From assembly GCA_937899715.1 (NCBI GenBank), contig CALCNX010000032.1:1-64000 (forward strand): 64,000 bases of DNA. The letters are read 5' to 3'. Below are positions 26,423-36,292 of this stretch, piece by piece. The position numbers were made by a program, and so were the translations under genes. The notes below the pieces were generated by a model. That model saw nothing but the letters and a program-made list of their open reading frames with translations. It did not search any database and was not told the DNA's origin. Each line of letters starts with the position of its first letter. Position 1 is the stretch's first letter. The DNA is from an uncultured bacterium. Lineage in GTDB: Bacteria; Bacteroidota; Ignavibacteria; Kapaibacteriales; UBA4661.

Positions 26423-26494
26423 GAGAAGAGACTATGACTTTTGGTCATGGTATATTCTTACTTTTGGTGACTACTAATGGCTACAGGAATTGAG

Positions 26495-26502
26495 TATATT
26501 TG
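26495..26502 (+). promoter_or_regulatory. Possible -7 element before the giant surface-protein gene
   Basis: TATATTTG is an exact TAnnTTTG match. No TTG lies at the usual 19-21 base distance (the nearest is 28 bases away), so this is weak evidence for a promoter. Confidence 0.25.
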
Positions 26503-26579
26503 CTGTGTGGAAAACTATCTCCACACAGTCCCAATTGATGCAGAAATTTTAACCATTTTTTATTCTTAAAGGTACATTT

Positions 26580-29500
26580 ATGTTGAAACGTTTTTCTACG
26601 CTGTTTGCGTTGCTCTTTGCCCTCTCTGTGGCAAGCGGCTGGGCGCAAACATTCACCTATAATGCGAGCGGTACGTGGCAGATTGCCTCGACGTGGACTG
26701 CTGCTTTGGGTGCTTCGGGCTTTCCCGGTCAGGCTTCTAATAATGGCGATGTTACTATTTCGCCAACCGCTGCGGCACTGGTATTCGCAGATGCACCACC
26801 GGCATTTCCAATCTCATCTCTTACGATGGGCGGTACGCAACCCACTACATTGGGTGCGGGTACGCTTACCATCACTGGCGCATTTACATTGAATGCGGGT
26901 GCAACGCTTAATATTCCTGCCGGTACAACAGTTGTTGTGAATGGTGCATCAACAATTGCAGGCACAATTAACTTGACAGCTGGAACCAGCAAGATTATTT
27001 TTAATGGTGCTGTAACCCAAAGCGGTTCTGGAGTCATTACTGCTGCTGCTGCTGCTTCAACGGTTCAACTTGGTGCTGGCGTTACCTCCATTGCCGGTAC
27101 CTTATTCGGGGCTTCGTTTGGTGGCGTGATTCAAACTGGTGGAGCGCTTAACCTTACCTCAAATCTGACGATGGCGGCAGCAGGCGTTCTGAATCTTGTT
27201 GGCACAACGACCATCAATTCCAGTGTTACCCTTACGGTAAACAATACGGCTGCTGGTGCAATTACAGGCGCAGGCAATTTGCAAGGTGCAAGCGCTACGG
27301 CTATTGTTGACCTTACGGCAGGTCCGGTTGCTTTGCAAGGAACATGGTTTACCAATCCTTTCAATGGTACACTTCGTACTTCCACAGCAGGCGCTTCATC
27401 GCTTACCGGTACGCTTACCATTGGCTCAACGGGTGTTCTTAATCTTGGTAATCAGTTGAATCCAGCTGCAGGTGCAAATCTTATTTTGAATAATACGGCT
27501 GCAAATTCGTTGACGGGTGCTGCTTTAGGCAAAATCAATATCATTAACATGGTAACGGTAACGCTCGGTCCTGGTTTCAATAATAGCACACTAGACGGCG
27601 ATCGCTTTTTGAATCCAATTACCGGCTCTTTGAATACTGGTGGTAATTTAACTGCAACCGGCACCGCTACACCAATCTTGCAGTTTAATACGACCAACGG
27701 TGTTTTTAACATCACTGGTACTCTAACGATTGCTTCGGGTAAGACAATTTTTATGAATAACACGGCAGCGGGTTCACTCCCCGGTTCGGGCACGTTTGCT
27801 GCAACTGATAACACCTCAATCTTGCGCTTCGTGGCTGCTGCTAATGGCGGTGCTGTTTCGGGTAATATCTTCTCAAATCCGTGGAATGGTCGCCTTCGTA
27901 TTGACGGTGCTTTAGAGTTAGGTGCCACTTTTGGTGCAACCGGTTCTTCGATTTTCAATGCCGGTCCCAATGCCATTCTTGATTTGGGTGGTAACTTAAC
28001 GGTCAATGACAGTTTGGCGCTAAATTGTACACAGCCTTCCGCCACGGTATTCCCAAGTGCAGGTTTTATTATTGCCCGCACGGGTGGTCCTAGCACAGGC
28101 GCTCCCGGTCCCGGTGGTCGTGTGACCGTTGGTCCAAACTCATTTGCCGGATTTTTGCCCGTTGCTAATTTGGGCACCGGTGCACAGTGGCAAACCGGTA
28201 ACCTCTTTATTGCTGGATCCTCGGCACTGAATGCAAACTACCAATTTACTAATCTTTCATTCTTGTTTTTGAATACCGGTTCGGTACTTCAGGTAGCATC
28301 TACACGTACCCTGACCCTTGACGGGCGCGTACTCGGTACGGGACGTATTAACGGACAAGATAATACGGCTGTTGTTACTCTCACAGCTAATTTCTTGAAT
28401 CCCGCGGGCACAACTGCTCTTCCCGGAGCAAACTTTGGCAATCCGAATTTTGATGGTAATTTGACTATTGGTCAAGCACGCACTCTCTCAGGTAGCTTGC
28501 GTATGGGGGTTAACTCAATCTATACCACCGGTGGTTTCACAACCACAGTCAATACCCCCGACACACTCTACATGAACCAAACAGCAGCAGCTGGTTTGGT
28601 TGGTGCTGGTACTTTTGTTGGTACAGGAACATTGAATTTCGGAAATAATGCTCTTGGCGCAACCTTCCCTGTTGCTAATGTAACAAGTGGTGCAGGAAAC
28701 TTGAGTGGTCGCATTATTTTGGGCGATGGGGTTAATTTTGCTGCAACCTATCCGGTGAACAACCCAACAGTGTTGCAACTGAATGGTACGACCCAAATAA
28801 ATGCCGGCGTTACTCTGACTATCAACAACACGGCAGCAAATTCATTAAGCGGAGTCGGCAAATTGCAAGCACAGGCTGCAAACAGCGTTCTGGCTTTTGG
28901 TGCAGCTGCTAACGGAAGCACTGTGCCTGGTGCAAACATTGCGACCACATATGTTGGTCAAATTACCACAGCCGGTGCAATGAATTTGACAGGCAGTTTG
29001 AGCATGGGCGCTACAAGCGTCTTGAACATTGCCGGAGACCTGACACTAAGCGCGACATCGCAAGTAACATTGGGCATGAGTGCTATACCTACTACCGCTC
29101 TTCCGGGTGTTGGTAATTTGGTTGGTCAGCCTTCCGGCGCAAACGTTCCTGAAATTGTCTTGTCAAACGGTTCATTGGGTGGTCAACTTCCCACCAGTCG
29201 CATTCCTACAGGCTCTGCGGCAAATCAATTTGGCGGTCGTCTTACGGTTGGTACAGGATACGCTGTTACAGCAAATACTACCATTAACCAGCCGGCAATT
29301 CTGAACATCCAAACCGGTGCCCAACTTATGGTGAACGCAGGTCAAACGCTGACGTTGAATACGACCAGTTCACCTGCAACAGGAACAGGAACAGGAACAA
29401 TTCAAGCGCAAGATAACACAGCTATTGTTTCGCTGGGTAATGGCTTCAATGGTAGCATTTTGCCGGGCGCACTGTTTGCAACGCCATTTGCGGGTCAGCT

Positions 29501-32276
29501 TATTATACCATCAATGGGTCTTAACCAAACAGGTAATATTACCATGGGCGTGAGCAGCATTTTGCTTATGAATGGTAATTTGACTGTTAATGCAGGCTCG
29601 ACTCTCACACTAAATGGTGGAGTAAATTCTCTTCAAAGCGGCGGTGGTTTGCTTAATGGTTCAAATAATCTTGGTGTTGTTGCACTTGGTGCAGGCTTTA
29701 ATGGTGGTACAATTCCGGTTAATCGCTTTGCGATTCCTTTCAACGGTGGATTGACCACTGCTGGAGCAATGACATTTAGTGCGGCTATGAATTTTGGTAC
29801 ACCCTCGTCGCTATCTCTCGGTGGCGATGCAACTATTCCTGCTGGAGTAGTTCTTAATTTTGCCATGACGGGATCCAATACGCTTACCGGTACTGGTCGC
29901 TTGGTTGCGGGATCCGCAACGTCGCAGGTATCTCTGGGAGGTGGATTTAATAATACCTATATCCCAGGTGCGAACTTTACGAACTTTGGTGGTGTTGTTT
30001 CGATGATTTCGCCACTCAGCTTGTCCAGTACTATGATTCTTGGTGCAGCCGGTGTCCTTGATCTTGGCGGTGGGCGTAATACATTGACGCTTGGCAATGG
30101 TGGTGCTAGCCTCTCGGTTGCTACACCGATTCGTGGCACAACCTCAACAGCTTTCGTTGTTACTAATGGAAGTGGTGGCTTGACTATCAATAATCCTGCA
30201 CTGACGTCATTCTTTTTTCCGATTGGTACAACCTCTGCGACCTATTCGCCGCTTTCATTAAGCAATGCGAGCACAGCAGATGTCTTTACGGTGCGAGCTC
30301 GTGCCGGTATCACTAACAGTGCTTCTACTTATCCGAACTTTGTCAACATAGAATGGTTGATTTCGCAGGCAGGCGCTGGTACTCGTAATTTGACTTTTGC
30401 GCCTCAGTGGACATCGGCGAATCAGCAAGGAACAAACTTTAATACCAATGCCGTTGGCTTGGGCTTGTTTGTTAATAATCTATACTCAGAGACCACAACC
30501 GGTGCTACGATTGCTGTTACTGGTGGTTTAACCACCTATAACGGAACATTTAACACAACATATAGCAGCACACCGCTTGTTGCGTTTTCAAAAATCGTGC
30601 TTCCGCCTGTGGTAGTCATACAGCCTGTAGTGAGCAGTATCACGCCTTCGTCAATACCTGTTAGCAATGAGGGTTTCACTCTTACTATCGTTGGTTCAAA
30701 CCTCGCTGGTATTCGTTCGGTTACGGCGCAAAACTTAACAAATAACGTAACCGTAACCGGTACAATTGTGGGAACACAGTTAGCATCATTCCTTACGGTG
30801 AGTTTTCCTGGTGCTCTTCGCAGTATCGCTGGTACAGTTTCTATCAATCTAACGAATGCTACTGTTGCTGGTTCCACAACAGCTCAGATTACGGTTACCC
30901 CAATTTCTAGCCCAACATTGACGGCTCTTGCTCCATCCACAACCGCAAGTGGTCGTGCCTTTACGTTGAATTTGACGGGCTCAGGCTTTTTATCGCAATC
31001 ACGTCTTACCATCAATGGTAATGCAGCACGCGTAATGGGTGTGACGACCGGAACCACAGCAGCAATTGAAATCCCTGCTTCGCTGAATAACACCTCCGGC
31101 ACACTCCGTATTCGTGCTACGAATAGCGATGGTCAGTTTGCGGAACTCACCTATACGATTGGTCAAGCCGCTCGTCCAAATATTGTGAGCATCAATCCGC
31201 GTGCGGTATTTGTTGGCACCAATGGTGTTACCATCAATGTTGAAGGCTCCGGTTTCTTTGGTCCCGGCTTTGTAACGGCATTTTTTGGCTCGAATCCGAT
31301 TAATGTCAGTGTACTTAGTTCAACTCGCCTTACTTTAACTGTTCCGGCAAGCCTTTTGACCACTACTGGTTTACCGTCTATTATTCTTAGCAACTCGGAT
31401 GCCCAGTCCATTGGTTATGTCTTCAGTATCCTTCCGCGTGTTGAGCAAGGTCCGACACCTGTTATCACCAGCTACAATCCTACCACTACTACTGCCAGCA
31501 GCCGCGCGTACAGCGTTGTTGTCAACGGTAGTAACTTTAGCCGCAATGCGCTTGTGACCGTGCGTGGTAACGTGGTAACACCAAGCGTTCTTGATACAAA
31601 CCGTTTTGTGGTAGAAGTTTCAGCGGGTTTGAACGTTACAGGTGCTCCATTGGATATTGTTCTTCAAAATCCTGACCTTCAGGCTGTAACTGCTACCGTA
31701 GCAGTTGGTGCGGCGCTTCCAGCTCCGGTTTTGAATACTCTTACTCCGTTGACGACGACGGCAAGTGCTGCACCTGGAAGAGCATTTACTATCACAATTT
31801 CAGGTAGTAACTTTTCCAATGCAACAGTTCTGTTAAATGGACAACCTTTGCAAATCGTTTCGCAAAGCGCGACTCAGATTATCGCTATTGTCTCATCGAA
31901 CAGACAACCGATTGTTAATATTGATCCTATACCAAACAATGTTGTTGTTCTCAATGGTGATGGTCAGGCAACTCCAGCCGCGATATTTATTGTAAAAACC
32001 GAAGTATCCGTTCTTGATAATTCGCTTCCCGGCTTCAGTGTTTACCCAAGCCCTGTAAGCGATGTAATGACCATTCAAGGTGGCTTCGAGCGTCCGACGA
32101 ATGTTGTTGTTACTATCAGCAACGTTATCGGTCAGCGCGTTATGAGCTTTACCGAGCAGCAAGTTTCCGGCGGTTACAGCCGTCAGGTGAATGTTGCTTC
32201 GCTTCCGACCGGCACATACATCGTCGAAATCAACGATGGTGCGCGTCGGATGGTACAAAAAGTTATCAAATACTAA
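26580..32276 (+). CDS. Giant T9SS-secreted repeat protein with five IPT/TIG-like domains
   Basis: This 1898-residue cell-surface or extracellular protein has a signal peptide (residues 1-22, ending GWAQ). Residues ~24-1300 are built from irregular Gly/Thr/Asn/Leu-rich repeats such as LNIGGDLTL- and NNTAANSLSG-type units, suggesting a long beta-helix or beta-solenoid stalk. From ~1348, five IPT/TIG-like Ig modules begin PVVSSITPSSIP, PTLTALAPST, PNIVSINPRAVF, PVITSYNPTTTT and PVLNTLTPLTTT. The last ~85 residues (FSVYPSPVSDVMTI ... PTGTYIVEI ... MVQKVIKY) are a T9SS type-A sorting domain. Adhesion or surface-layer function is inferred. The strong, low-complexity codon use (Thr, Gly, Asn, Ala) explains many spurious antisense frames. 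Confidence 0.88.
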   Translation: MLKRFSTLFALLFALSVASGWAQTFTYNASGTWQIASTWTAALGASGFPGQASNNGDVTISPTAAALVFADAPPAFPISSLTMGGTQPTTLGAGTLTITGAFTLNAGATLNIPAGTTVVVNGASTIAGTINLTAGTSKIIFNGAVTQSGSGVITAAAAASTVQLGAGVTSIAGTLFGASFGGVIQTGGALNLTSNLTMAAAGVLNLVGTTTINSSVTLTVNNTAAGAITGAGNLQGASATAIVDLTAGPVALQGTWFTNPFNGTLRTSTAGASSLTGTLTIGSTGVLNLGNQLNPAAGANLILNNTAANSLTGAALGKINIINMVTVTLGPGFNNSTLDGDRFLNPITGSLNTGGNLTATGTATPILQFNTTNGVFNITGTLTIASGKTIFMNNTAAGSLPGSGTFAATDNTSILRFVAAANGGAVSGNIFSNPWNGRLRIDGALELGATFGATGSSIFNAGPNAILDLGGNLTVNDSLALNCTQPSATVFPSAGFIIARTGGPSTGAPGPGGRVTVGPNSFAGFLPVANLGTGAQWQTGNLFIAGSSALNANYQFTNLSFLFLNTGSVLQVASTRTLTLDGRVLGTGRINGQDNTAVVTLTANFLNPAGTTALPGANFGNPNFDGNLTIGQARTLSGSLRMGVNSIYTTGGFTTTVNTPDTLYMNQTAAAGLVGAGTFVGTGTLNFGNNALGATFPVANVTSGAGNLSGRIILGDGVNFAATYPVNNPTVLQLNGTTQINAGVTLTINNTAANSLSGVGKLQAQAANSVLAFGAAANGSTVPGANIATTYVGQITTAGAMNLTGSLSMGATSVLNIAGDLTLSATSQVTLGMSAIPTTALPGVGNLVGQPSGANVPEIVLSNGSLGGQLPTSRIPTGSAANQFGGRLTVGTGYAVTANTTINQPAILNIQTGAQLMVNAGQTLTLNTTSSPATGTGTGTIQAQDNTAIVSLGNGFNGSILPGALFATPFAGQLIIPSMGLNQTGNITMGVSSILLMNGNLTVNAGSTLTLNGGVNSLQSGGGLLNGSNNLGVVALGAGFNGGTIPVNRFAIPFNGGLTTAGAMTFSAAMNFGTPSSLSLGGDATIPAGVVLNFAMTGSNTLTGTGRLVAGSATSQVSLGGGFNNTYIPGANFTNFGGVVSMISPLSLSSTMILGAAGVLDLGGGRNTLTLGNGGASLSVATPIRGTTSTAFVVTNGSGGLTINNPALTSFFFPIGTTSATYSPLSLSNASTADVFTVRARAGITNSASTYPNFVNIEWLISQAGAGTRNLTFAPQWTSANQQGTNFNTNAVGLGLFVNNLYSETTTGATIAVTGGLTTYNGTFNTTYSSTPLVAFSKIVLPPVVVIQPVVSSITPSSIPVSNEGFTLTIVGSNLAGIRSVTAQNLTNNVTVTGTIVGTQLASFLTVSFPGALRSIAGTVSINLTNATVAGSTTAQITVTPISSPTLTALAPSTTASGRAFTLNLTGSGFLSQSRLTINGNAARVMGVTTGTTAAIEIPASLNNTSGTLRIRATNSDGQFAELTYTIGQAARPNIVSINPRAVFVGTNGVTINVEGSGFFGPGFVTAFFGSNPINVSVLSSTRLTLTVPASLLTTTGLPSIILSNSDAQSIGYVFSILPRVEQGPTPVITSYNPTTTTASSRAYSVVVNGSNFSRNALVTVRGNVVTPSVLDTNRFVVEVSAGLNVTGAPLDIVLQNPDLQAVTATVAVGAALPAPVLNTLTPLTTTASAAPGRAFTITISGSNFSNATVLLNGQPLQIVSQSATQIIAIVSSNRQPIVNIDPIPNNVVVLNGDGQATPAAIFIVKTEVSVLDNSLPGFSVYPSPVSDVMTIQGGFERPTNVVVTISNVIGQRVMSFTEQQVSGGYSRQVNVASLPTGTYIVEINDGARRMVQKVIKY

Positions 32277-32326
32277 TTTCGAGCGCGAAAGCCTTTGCGC
32301 AAGAAACAGTAAAATAACCTTTGATT

Positions 32327-32365
32327 CAAACGGCAGTCCGCGTATTTTTGCGGACTGCCGTTTGG
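32327..32365 (+). terminator. Terminator after the giant surface-protein gene
   Basis: A 15-base perfect stem (CAAACGGCAGTCCGC / GCGGACTGCCGTTTG) is followed by GTATTTT. Confidence 0.75.
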
Positions 32366-32476
32366 TATTTTAGGGCGGTGCATCGTGTGATATTTTCAGA
32401 CTAGGTTCGTTTCTCACGATTTGCCATCGCTGTAATTCGTCATTCCAAATTCGTAATTGTTAAATTGTTACAAACT

Positions 32477-33901
32477 ATGAAACCAGTAACGTTAGATACC
32501 ATCGTGTCGCTCGCAAAGCGGCGCGGTTTTGTATTTCAATCATCAGAAATTTACGGTGGCTTGAACGGCTGCTGGGACTACGGTTCGCTCGGCGTGGAGC
32601 TTTTGCGCAATCTCAAGGATGCGTGGTGGAAGGCAATGACCTACCGCGACGACATCGAAGGTGTGGATGCTTCTATTCTGATGCACCCTCGCGTTTGGGA
32701 AGCAAGTGGGCACGTTGCCAATTTTACCGACCCCATGATTGATAATAAGACCAGTAAAGCACGCTATCGTGCCGATACGCTTATTGAGGACTACATTGCC
32801 AAGTTGGAGAAGAATGGCAAAACCGACCGTGCAAAGGCAGTTGCAGACCGTCTGGCTGCGGCACGTGAGCCGGAGGATTTTTACCAAATTATCGTGGATG
32901 AAGAAATTACTGACCCCGTGGGCGGTTCTAAGGATTGGACACCCGTCCGTTATTTCAATCTGATGTTCAAAACATTCGTGGGACCTGTCGAGGACACGAA
33001 TAGCGTTGTCTATTTACGTCCCGAAACTGCGCAGGGTATTTTTGTGAACTTCCGCAATGTGCTGGATTCTGCACGGCAGAAAATACCCTTTGGTATCGCC
33101 CAAATCGGCAAAGCCTTCCGCAACGAAATCAATACGAAATATTTTCTTTTCCGCACCCGCGAATTTGAGCAGATGGAAATGCAGTATTTTGTGAAGCCCG
33201 GCTCGCACTCTGAGCAGTTTGAGTATTGGCGTGAACAGCGTTTTCAGTGGTTCTTGGATTTAGGAATGTCGCCTGATGCGATTCGCTTTAAGCCCCACGA
33301 CAAACTTGCCCACTACGCGGATGCTGCGGTGGACATTGAGTATAAATTTCCGTTTGGTTGGGGTGAAATTGAAGGTATTCACTCGCGCACAAATTTTGAC
33401 TTGGGGCGGCACGAGGAATTTTCCGGTAAAAAACTGGAATTTGTCGATACGGTGACGAGAGACCGTTTTGTGCCGTATGTGATTGAGACTTCCGTTGGCG
33501 CATCGCGTTCATTCATGGCATTTTTGTGTCATGCCTACAACGTTGAAAATGTCGGGGGTGCAGAGGGTGAAGATGCCGAACGTACAGTTTTGAAATTTCA
33601 CCCGAAGCTGGCACCAGTGAAGGCAGCCGTGCTCCCGCTCGTCAAAAAAGACGGTATGCCGGAGTTTGCCGATAAACTCTACCGCGATTTACAAAAATCA
33701 TTCAATGTTCAGTACGATGAATCAGCAGCCGTAGGGCGGCGCTATCGTCGGCAGGACGAAATCGGTACGCCGTTTTGTATCACGATTGATGGGGAATCCT
33801 TGCAAGACAACACCGTAACAATACGCGAGCGCGATACGATGCAACAAATTCGCGTATCAGCCGATACGGTGAAGGAATACGTGATGAAGTCGCTGATATA
33901 A
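32477..33901 (+). CDS. glyS: Glycyl-tRNA synthetase, dimeric class II type
   Basis: This 474-residue single-chain GlyRS is of the alpha2 (archaeal/eukaryotic-like) type, used by Bacteroidota and Gram-positives in place of the alpha2beta2 GlyQS enzyme. Motif 2 is FRNEINTKYFLFRTREFEQ, preceded by LRPETAQGIFVNF. Motif 3 lies around VIETSVGASRSFMAFL, and the C-terminal anticodon-binding domain begins near KLAPVKAAVLPL. The start at 32477 (MKPVTLDTIVSLAKRRGF) is the family's usual N-terminus. Confidence 0.95.
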   Translation: MKPVTLDTIVSLAKRRGFVFQSSEIYGGLNGCWDYGSLGVELLRNLKDAWWKAMTYRDDIEGVDASILMHPRVWEASGHVANFTDPMIDNKTSKARYRADTLIEDYIAKLEKNGKTDRAKAVADRLAAAREPEDFYQIIVDEEITDPVGGSKDWTPVRYFNLMFKTFVGPVEDTNSVVYLRPETAQGIFVNFRNVLDSARQKIPFGIAQIGKAFRNEINTKYFLFRTREFEQMEMQYFVKPGSHSEQFEYWREQRFQWFLDLGMSPDAIRFKPHDKLAHYADAAVDIEYKFPFGWGEIEGIHSRTNFDLGRHEEFSGKKLEFVDTVTRDRFVPYVIETSVGASRSFMAFLCHAYNVENVGGAEGEDAERTVLKFHPKLAPVKAAVLPLVKKDGMPEFADKLYRDLQKSFNVQYDESAAVGRRYRRQDEIGTPFCITIDGESLQDNTVTIRERDTMQQIRVSADTVKEYVMKSLI

Positions 33902-33937
33902 ACAGTGCTAAGGATATAAACAGCGCTGAGGGTATAT

Positions 33938-33989
33938 AAAACAAGAGCTAATAGTGCAGGTCATCTGCATTGTTAGCTTTTGTTTTTTT
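33938..33989. terminator. Terminator between convergent glyS and lycopene cyclase genes
   Basis: A long interrupted stem (AAAACAA-AGCTAA-TGCAG / CTGCA-TTAGCT-TTGTTTT) ends in a run of seven T on the plus strand and A-rich sequence on the other side. Confidence 0.7.
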
Positions 33990-34015
33990 ACGCTTACTTT
34001 TTTCACTCCTATTGC

Positions 34016-34711
34016 TCACACGAGGTCTTGCCGGGCGCTTCCTGTGCGGAGTTTGAGGTATTCGTAGAAAATATTGCAGAGAGCGATGTGGGTCAGCCCG
34101 TAGCCAAAGTCTTCGATAGGAATAGTAATGATTCGGAAATCAAGCTGATACACGGGAGCATAGATAAGAAGCGGTCTGGCGGTGAGATACGTGTTGAATA
34201 CGACAGTAAATCCGATGACAGCAGCGAAAAAAACGTATGTTCGGGTCTGAAGAAGAGTATTGGTGCGAAGTTGGCGGTCAAGAAAGGCGACCACACCGAA
34301 GGCAATCAAAACCAATCCTGTATATTCTTTATCCGCTTGAAAAACCAACACTCCTATCGGCAGCAATGCAAACATTCCCGCCCGTACCCATTCTAAGCCG
34401 CGCACAATACGGTTTTTGACAACAAGTTTTAAGACCTCTCGTACAAAGAGACAAGCATACGGGACGGTGATGAAAAAGAGCCATTCTTCAATGGGTAATT
34501 TGAACAAACGAAAGTCCAGTATATATGGTGCATTGAAGTACCAATGCCGATTCGTCACTGCTGAATCCCACGCGACATAGACAAGAAGCGAACCAAATAT
34601 TCCGCCAAAGGCTTCGCGCCAGTATTGGCGAAAGTTGATGTTTTTCTCAAAGCTGTATGCAAGCGGTCCGGCAATGACGATGAGATTAAAAAGCAGGTAT
34701 TCAAATTTCAT
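34016..34711 (-). CDS. Lycopene cyclase, fused CrtYc/CrtYd type
   Basis: This 231-residue polytopic membrane protein contains two copies of the lycopene cyclase domain. The first has AWDSAVTNRHWYF and PIEEW (73-77). The second has FNTYLTARPLLIY and PIEDF (198-202). Actinobacterial enzymes of this class are heterodimers of CrtYc and CrtYd, and archaeal and some Bacteroidota forms are fused as here. The enzyme converts linear lycopene-type chains to beta-ionone ends. No other carotenoid gene is in the window, so product and pathway must be inferred from elsewhere in the genome. Start ATG at 34711. Confidence 0.85.
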   Translation of the reverse strand: MKFEYLLFNLIVIAGPLAYSFEKNINFRQYWREAFGGIFGSLLVYVAWDSAVTNRHWYFNAPYILDFRLFKLPIEEWLFFITVPYACLFVREVLKLVVKNRIVRGLEWVRAGMFALLPIGVLVFQADKEYTGLVLIAFGVVAFLDRQLRTNTLLQTRTYVFFAAVIGFTVVFNTYLTARPLLIYAPVYQLDFRIITIPIEDFGYGLTHIALCNIFYEYLKLRTGSARQDLV

Positions 34712-34790
34712 GACAGGGTAGCAAGAGATGAAGAAATTTCTGTTTTTTCAATGAAGACGATTGAGGTGTAAAAATGATTGCGAAAAACAC

Positions 34791-34821
34791 TTGACATTGT
34801 GCAAGAAAAATGCTAATTTTG
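34791..34821 (+). promoter_or_regulatory. Promoter of tRNA-Thr
   Basis: TTGACA (34791-34796), a 17-base spacer and TAATTTTG (34814-34821). This is the best match in the window to both the classical -35 and the Bacteroidota -7 element. Confidence 0.75.
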
Positions 34822-34840
34822 TAATCCTTATTCAAAAAAT

Positions 34841-34912
34841 GCCACTTTAGCTCAGCGGTAGAGCAACGGTTTTGTAAACCGTCGGTCGTTGGTTCAATTC
34901 CGACAAGTGGCT
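34841..34912 (+). tRNA. tRNA-Thr (anticodon TGT)
   Basis: The cloverleaf is complete. The acceptor GCCACTT / AAGTGGC is perfect, the D-stem is GCTC/GAGC, the anticodon stem is ACGGT/ACCGT around TTTGTAA, and the T-arm has TTCAATT. The discriminator base is T and CCA is not encoded. A terminator follows directly. Confidence 0.96.
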
Positions 34913-34915
34913 CTC

Positions 34916-34954
34916 AAAAAAAGCCTTGCCAGCATTTGCTGGCAAGGCTTTTTT
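34916..34954 (+). terminator. Terminator of tRNA-Thr
   Basis: The perfect stem AAAGCCTTGCCAGCA / TGCTGGCAAGGCTTT has a 2-base loop and is followed by further T residues. The matching A-tract lets it also serve the minus-strand bshA gene that ends at 34989. Confidence 0.9.
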
Positions 34955-34988
34955 GTTGTTGGTTCTTGGTATTCAAAATACAGAAGGC

Positions 34989-36176
34989 TTAGACAACAAA
35001 ATCCATGACATGACCATTTTGTGCTGCACTAGAGGATGATTTCTCGCTTGGAGTAGCTAACAATCGTTCGTAGAGAGCGGTGTATTGTGGCAAGAGCAAT
35101 TTCGTTTCAAATTCGTCAATAGCGCGTTGGCGAGAGGCTTCGGCAAATCGTTTGTGCTTTTTGGGATTGGTCAACAAGTCAACCACGTATTTTGCCATGC
35201 GTTCGGTATCGCCAATTTCTGCCACGTAGCCTGTTTCGCCGTGCACTACCACTTCAGGAATACCGCCACTGCTTGTTGCTACGACTGGTACGCCGCAGCT
35301 CATGGCTTCCAGTGCTGCCAGACCAAAACTTTCGGATTGGCTTGGAAGCAAGAATACATCGGCTGCTGAGAGGATTTGAGGCAGTCCGTTTTGTTTACCC
35401 AAAAAGCGCACGTGCTCAGCAATGCCGAGTTCGCGGCTGAGGCGTTCTGCTTCGGAGCGCTCCGGTCCGTCGCCAACCAAAATGAGTTTTGCCGGAACGG
35501 TCTTCAATACTTCGTGCAGGATGCGCACCGTATCGGCTACCCGCTTAACGGGGCGGAAGTTTGAGGTGTGCATCAGGATTTTTTCACCCTGCGGTGCATA
35601 TTGCTGGCGCAATCCACAATCCACGCAAGGTTTATAGGTTTCGGTGTCGATAAAGTTTTGTATAACATCAATTTCTTTGTTCTTGATGTTGAAATTAGTC
35701 AGCGTTTTTTCACGAAGAAAACGCGAGACAGACGTAACGGCATCGGATTCCTCAATGGCAAACTTAACCAGAGGCAAGAAGCTCGGCTCCAAGCCGATGA
35801 GCGTAATATCTGTGCCGTGTAGAGTCGTTACTATCTTGATGTCGCGTTCTTTCTCAATGATTTTTTTTGCTAAATATGCGCTTGTGGCGTGAGGGATAGC
35901 GTAGTGAACGTGTACAATATCCAGTTTCTCATAGCGAATCACATCTACCATTTTGCTTGCCAAGGCAAGGGTATAGAGTTGAAACTCGAAGAGCGGATAA
36001 TTGGGCATTTCCACTTCGTGATAAAAAACATTGTTGTAAAATCCATCTAACCGAAAGGGCATAGCATAGGTGATAAAGTGTACCTGATGCCCTTCTTCTG
36101 CGAGCGCCTTCCCCAGTTCGGTTGCTACTACGCCGCTTCCGCCGTAGGTCGGGTAACAAACAATTCCGATGTTCAT
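34989..36176 (-). CDS. bshA: N-acetyl-alpha-D-glucosaminyl L-malate synthase
   Basis: This 395-residue GT4 glycosyltransferase performs the first step of bacillithiol synthesis, joining UDP-GlcNAc to L-malate. The characteristic N-terminus is GIVCYPTYGGSGVVATELG. HVHYAIPHATSAYLA, LHGTDITLIG, SNFRPVKRV and the E-x7-E region QSESFGLAALEAMSCG follow, all close to the BshA subfamily. Length is normal. bshB and bshC are not nearby. The presence of bshA suggests the cell uses bacillithiol or its N-methyl derivative as its low-molecular-weight thiol. Start ATG at 36176; the gene is divergent from the YigZ gene. Confidence 0.92.
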   Translation of the reverse strand: MNIGIVCYPTYGGSGVVATELGKALAEEGHQVHFITYAMPFRLDGFYNNVFYHEVEMPNYPLFEFQLYTLALASKMVDVIRYEKLDIVHVHYAIPHATSAYLAKKIIEKERDIKIVTTLHGTDITLIGLEPSFLPLVKFAIEESDAVTSVSRFLREKTLTNFNIKNKEIDVIQNFIDTETYKPCVDCGLRQQYAPQGEKILMHTSNFRPVKRVADTVRILHEVLKTVPAKLILVGDGPERSEAERLSRELGIAEHVRFLGKQNGLPQILSAADVFLLPSQSESFGLAALEAMSCGVPVVATSSGGIPEVVVHGETGYVAEIGDTERMAKYVVDLLTNPKKHKRFAEASRQRAIDEFETKLLLPQYTALYERLLATPSEKSSSSAAQNGHVMDFVV

Positions 36177-36292
36177 AGCGTATCTGCTTTCGTAAAAACG
36201 TAACGTTACTTTTTTGCTTGTGTGAATTTATCGCGGCTTTTCTGCCGTTCATAGCAAAAAATGATGTATTTTTGTGGTTTCTTGTGCTTATT

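Noticed and set aside
27452..28177. Long Pro/Val-rich minus-strand open frame
   Set aside because: Antisense product of the Gly/Asn/Thr repeat region of the giant surface protein.
29379..29399. Short tandem repeat of ACAGGA in the surface-protein gene
   Set aside because: Only about three and a half units, in frame, and explained by a Gly-Thr run; too short to claim phase variation.
33980..34396. 138-codon plus-strand open frame
   Set aside because: Antisense to the lycopene cyclase gene, whose domains are clear.
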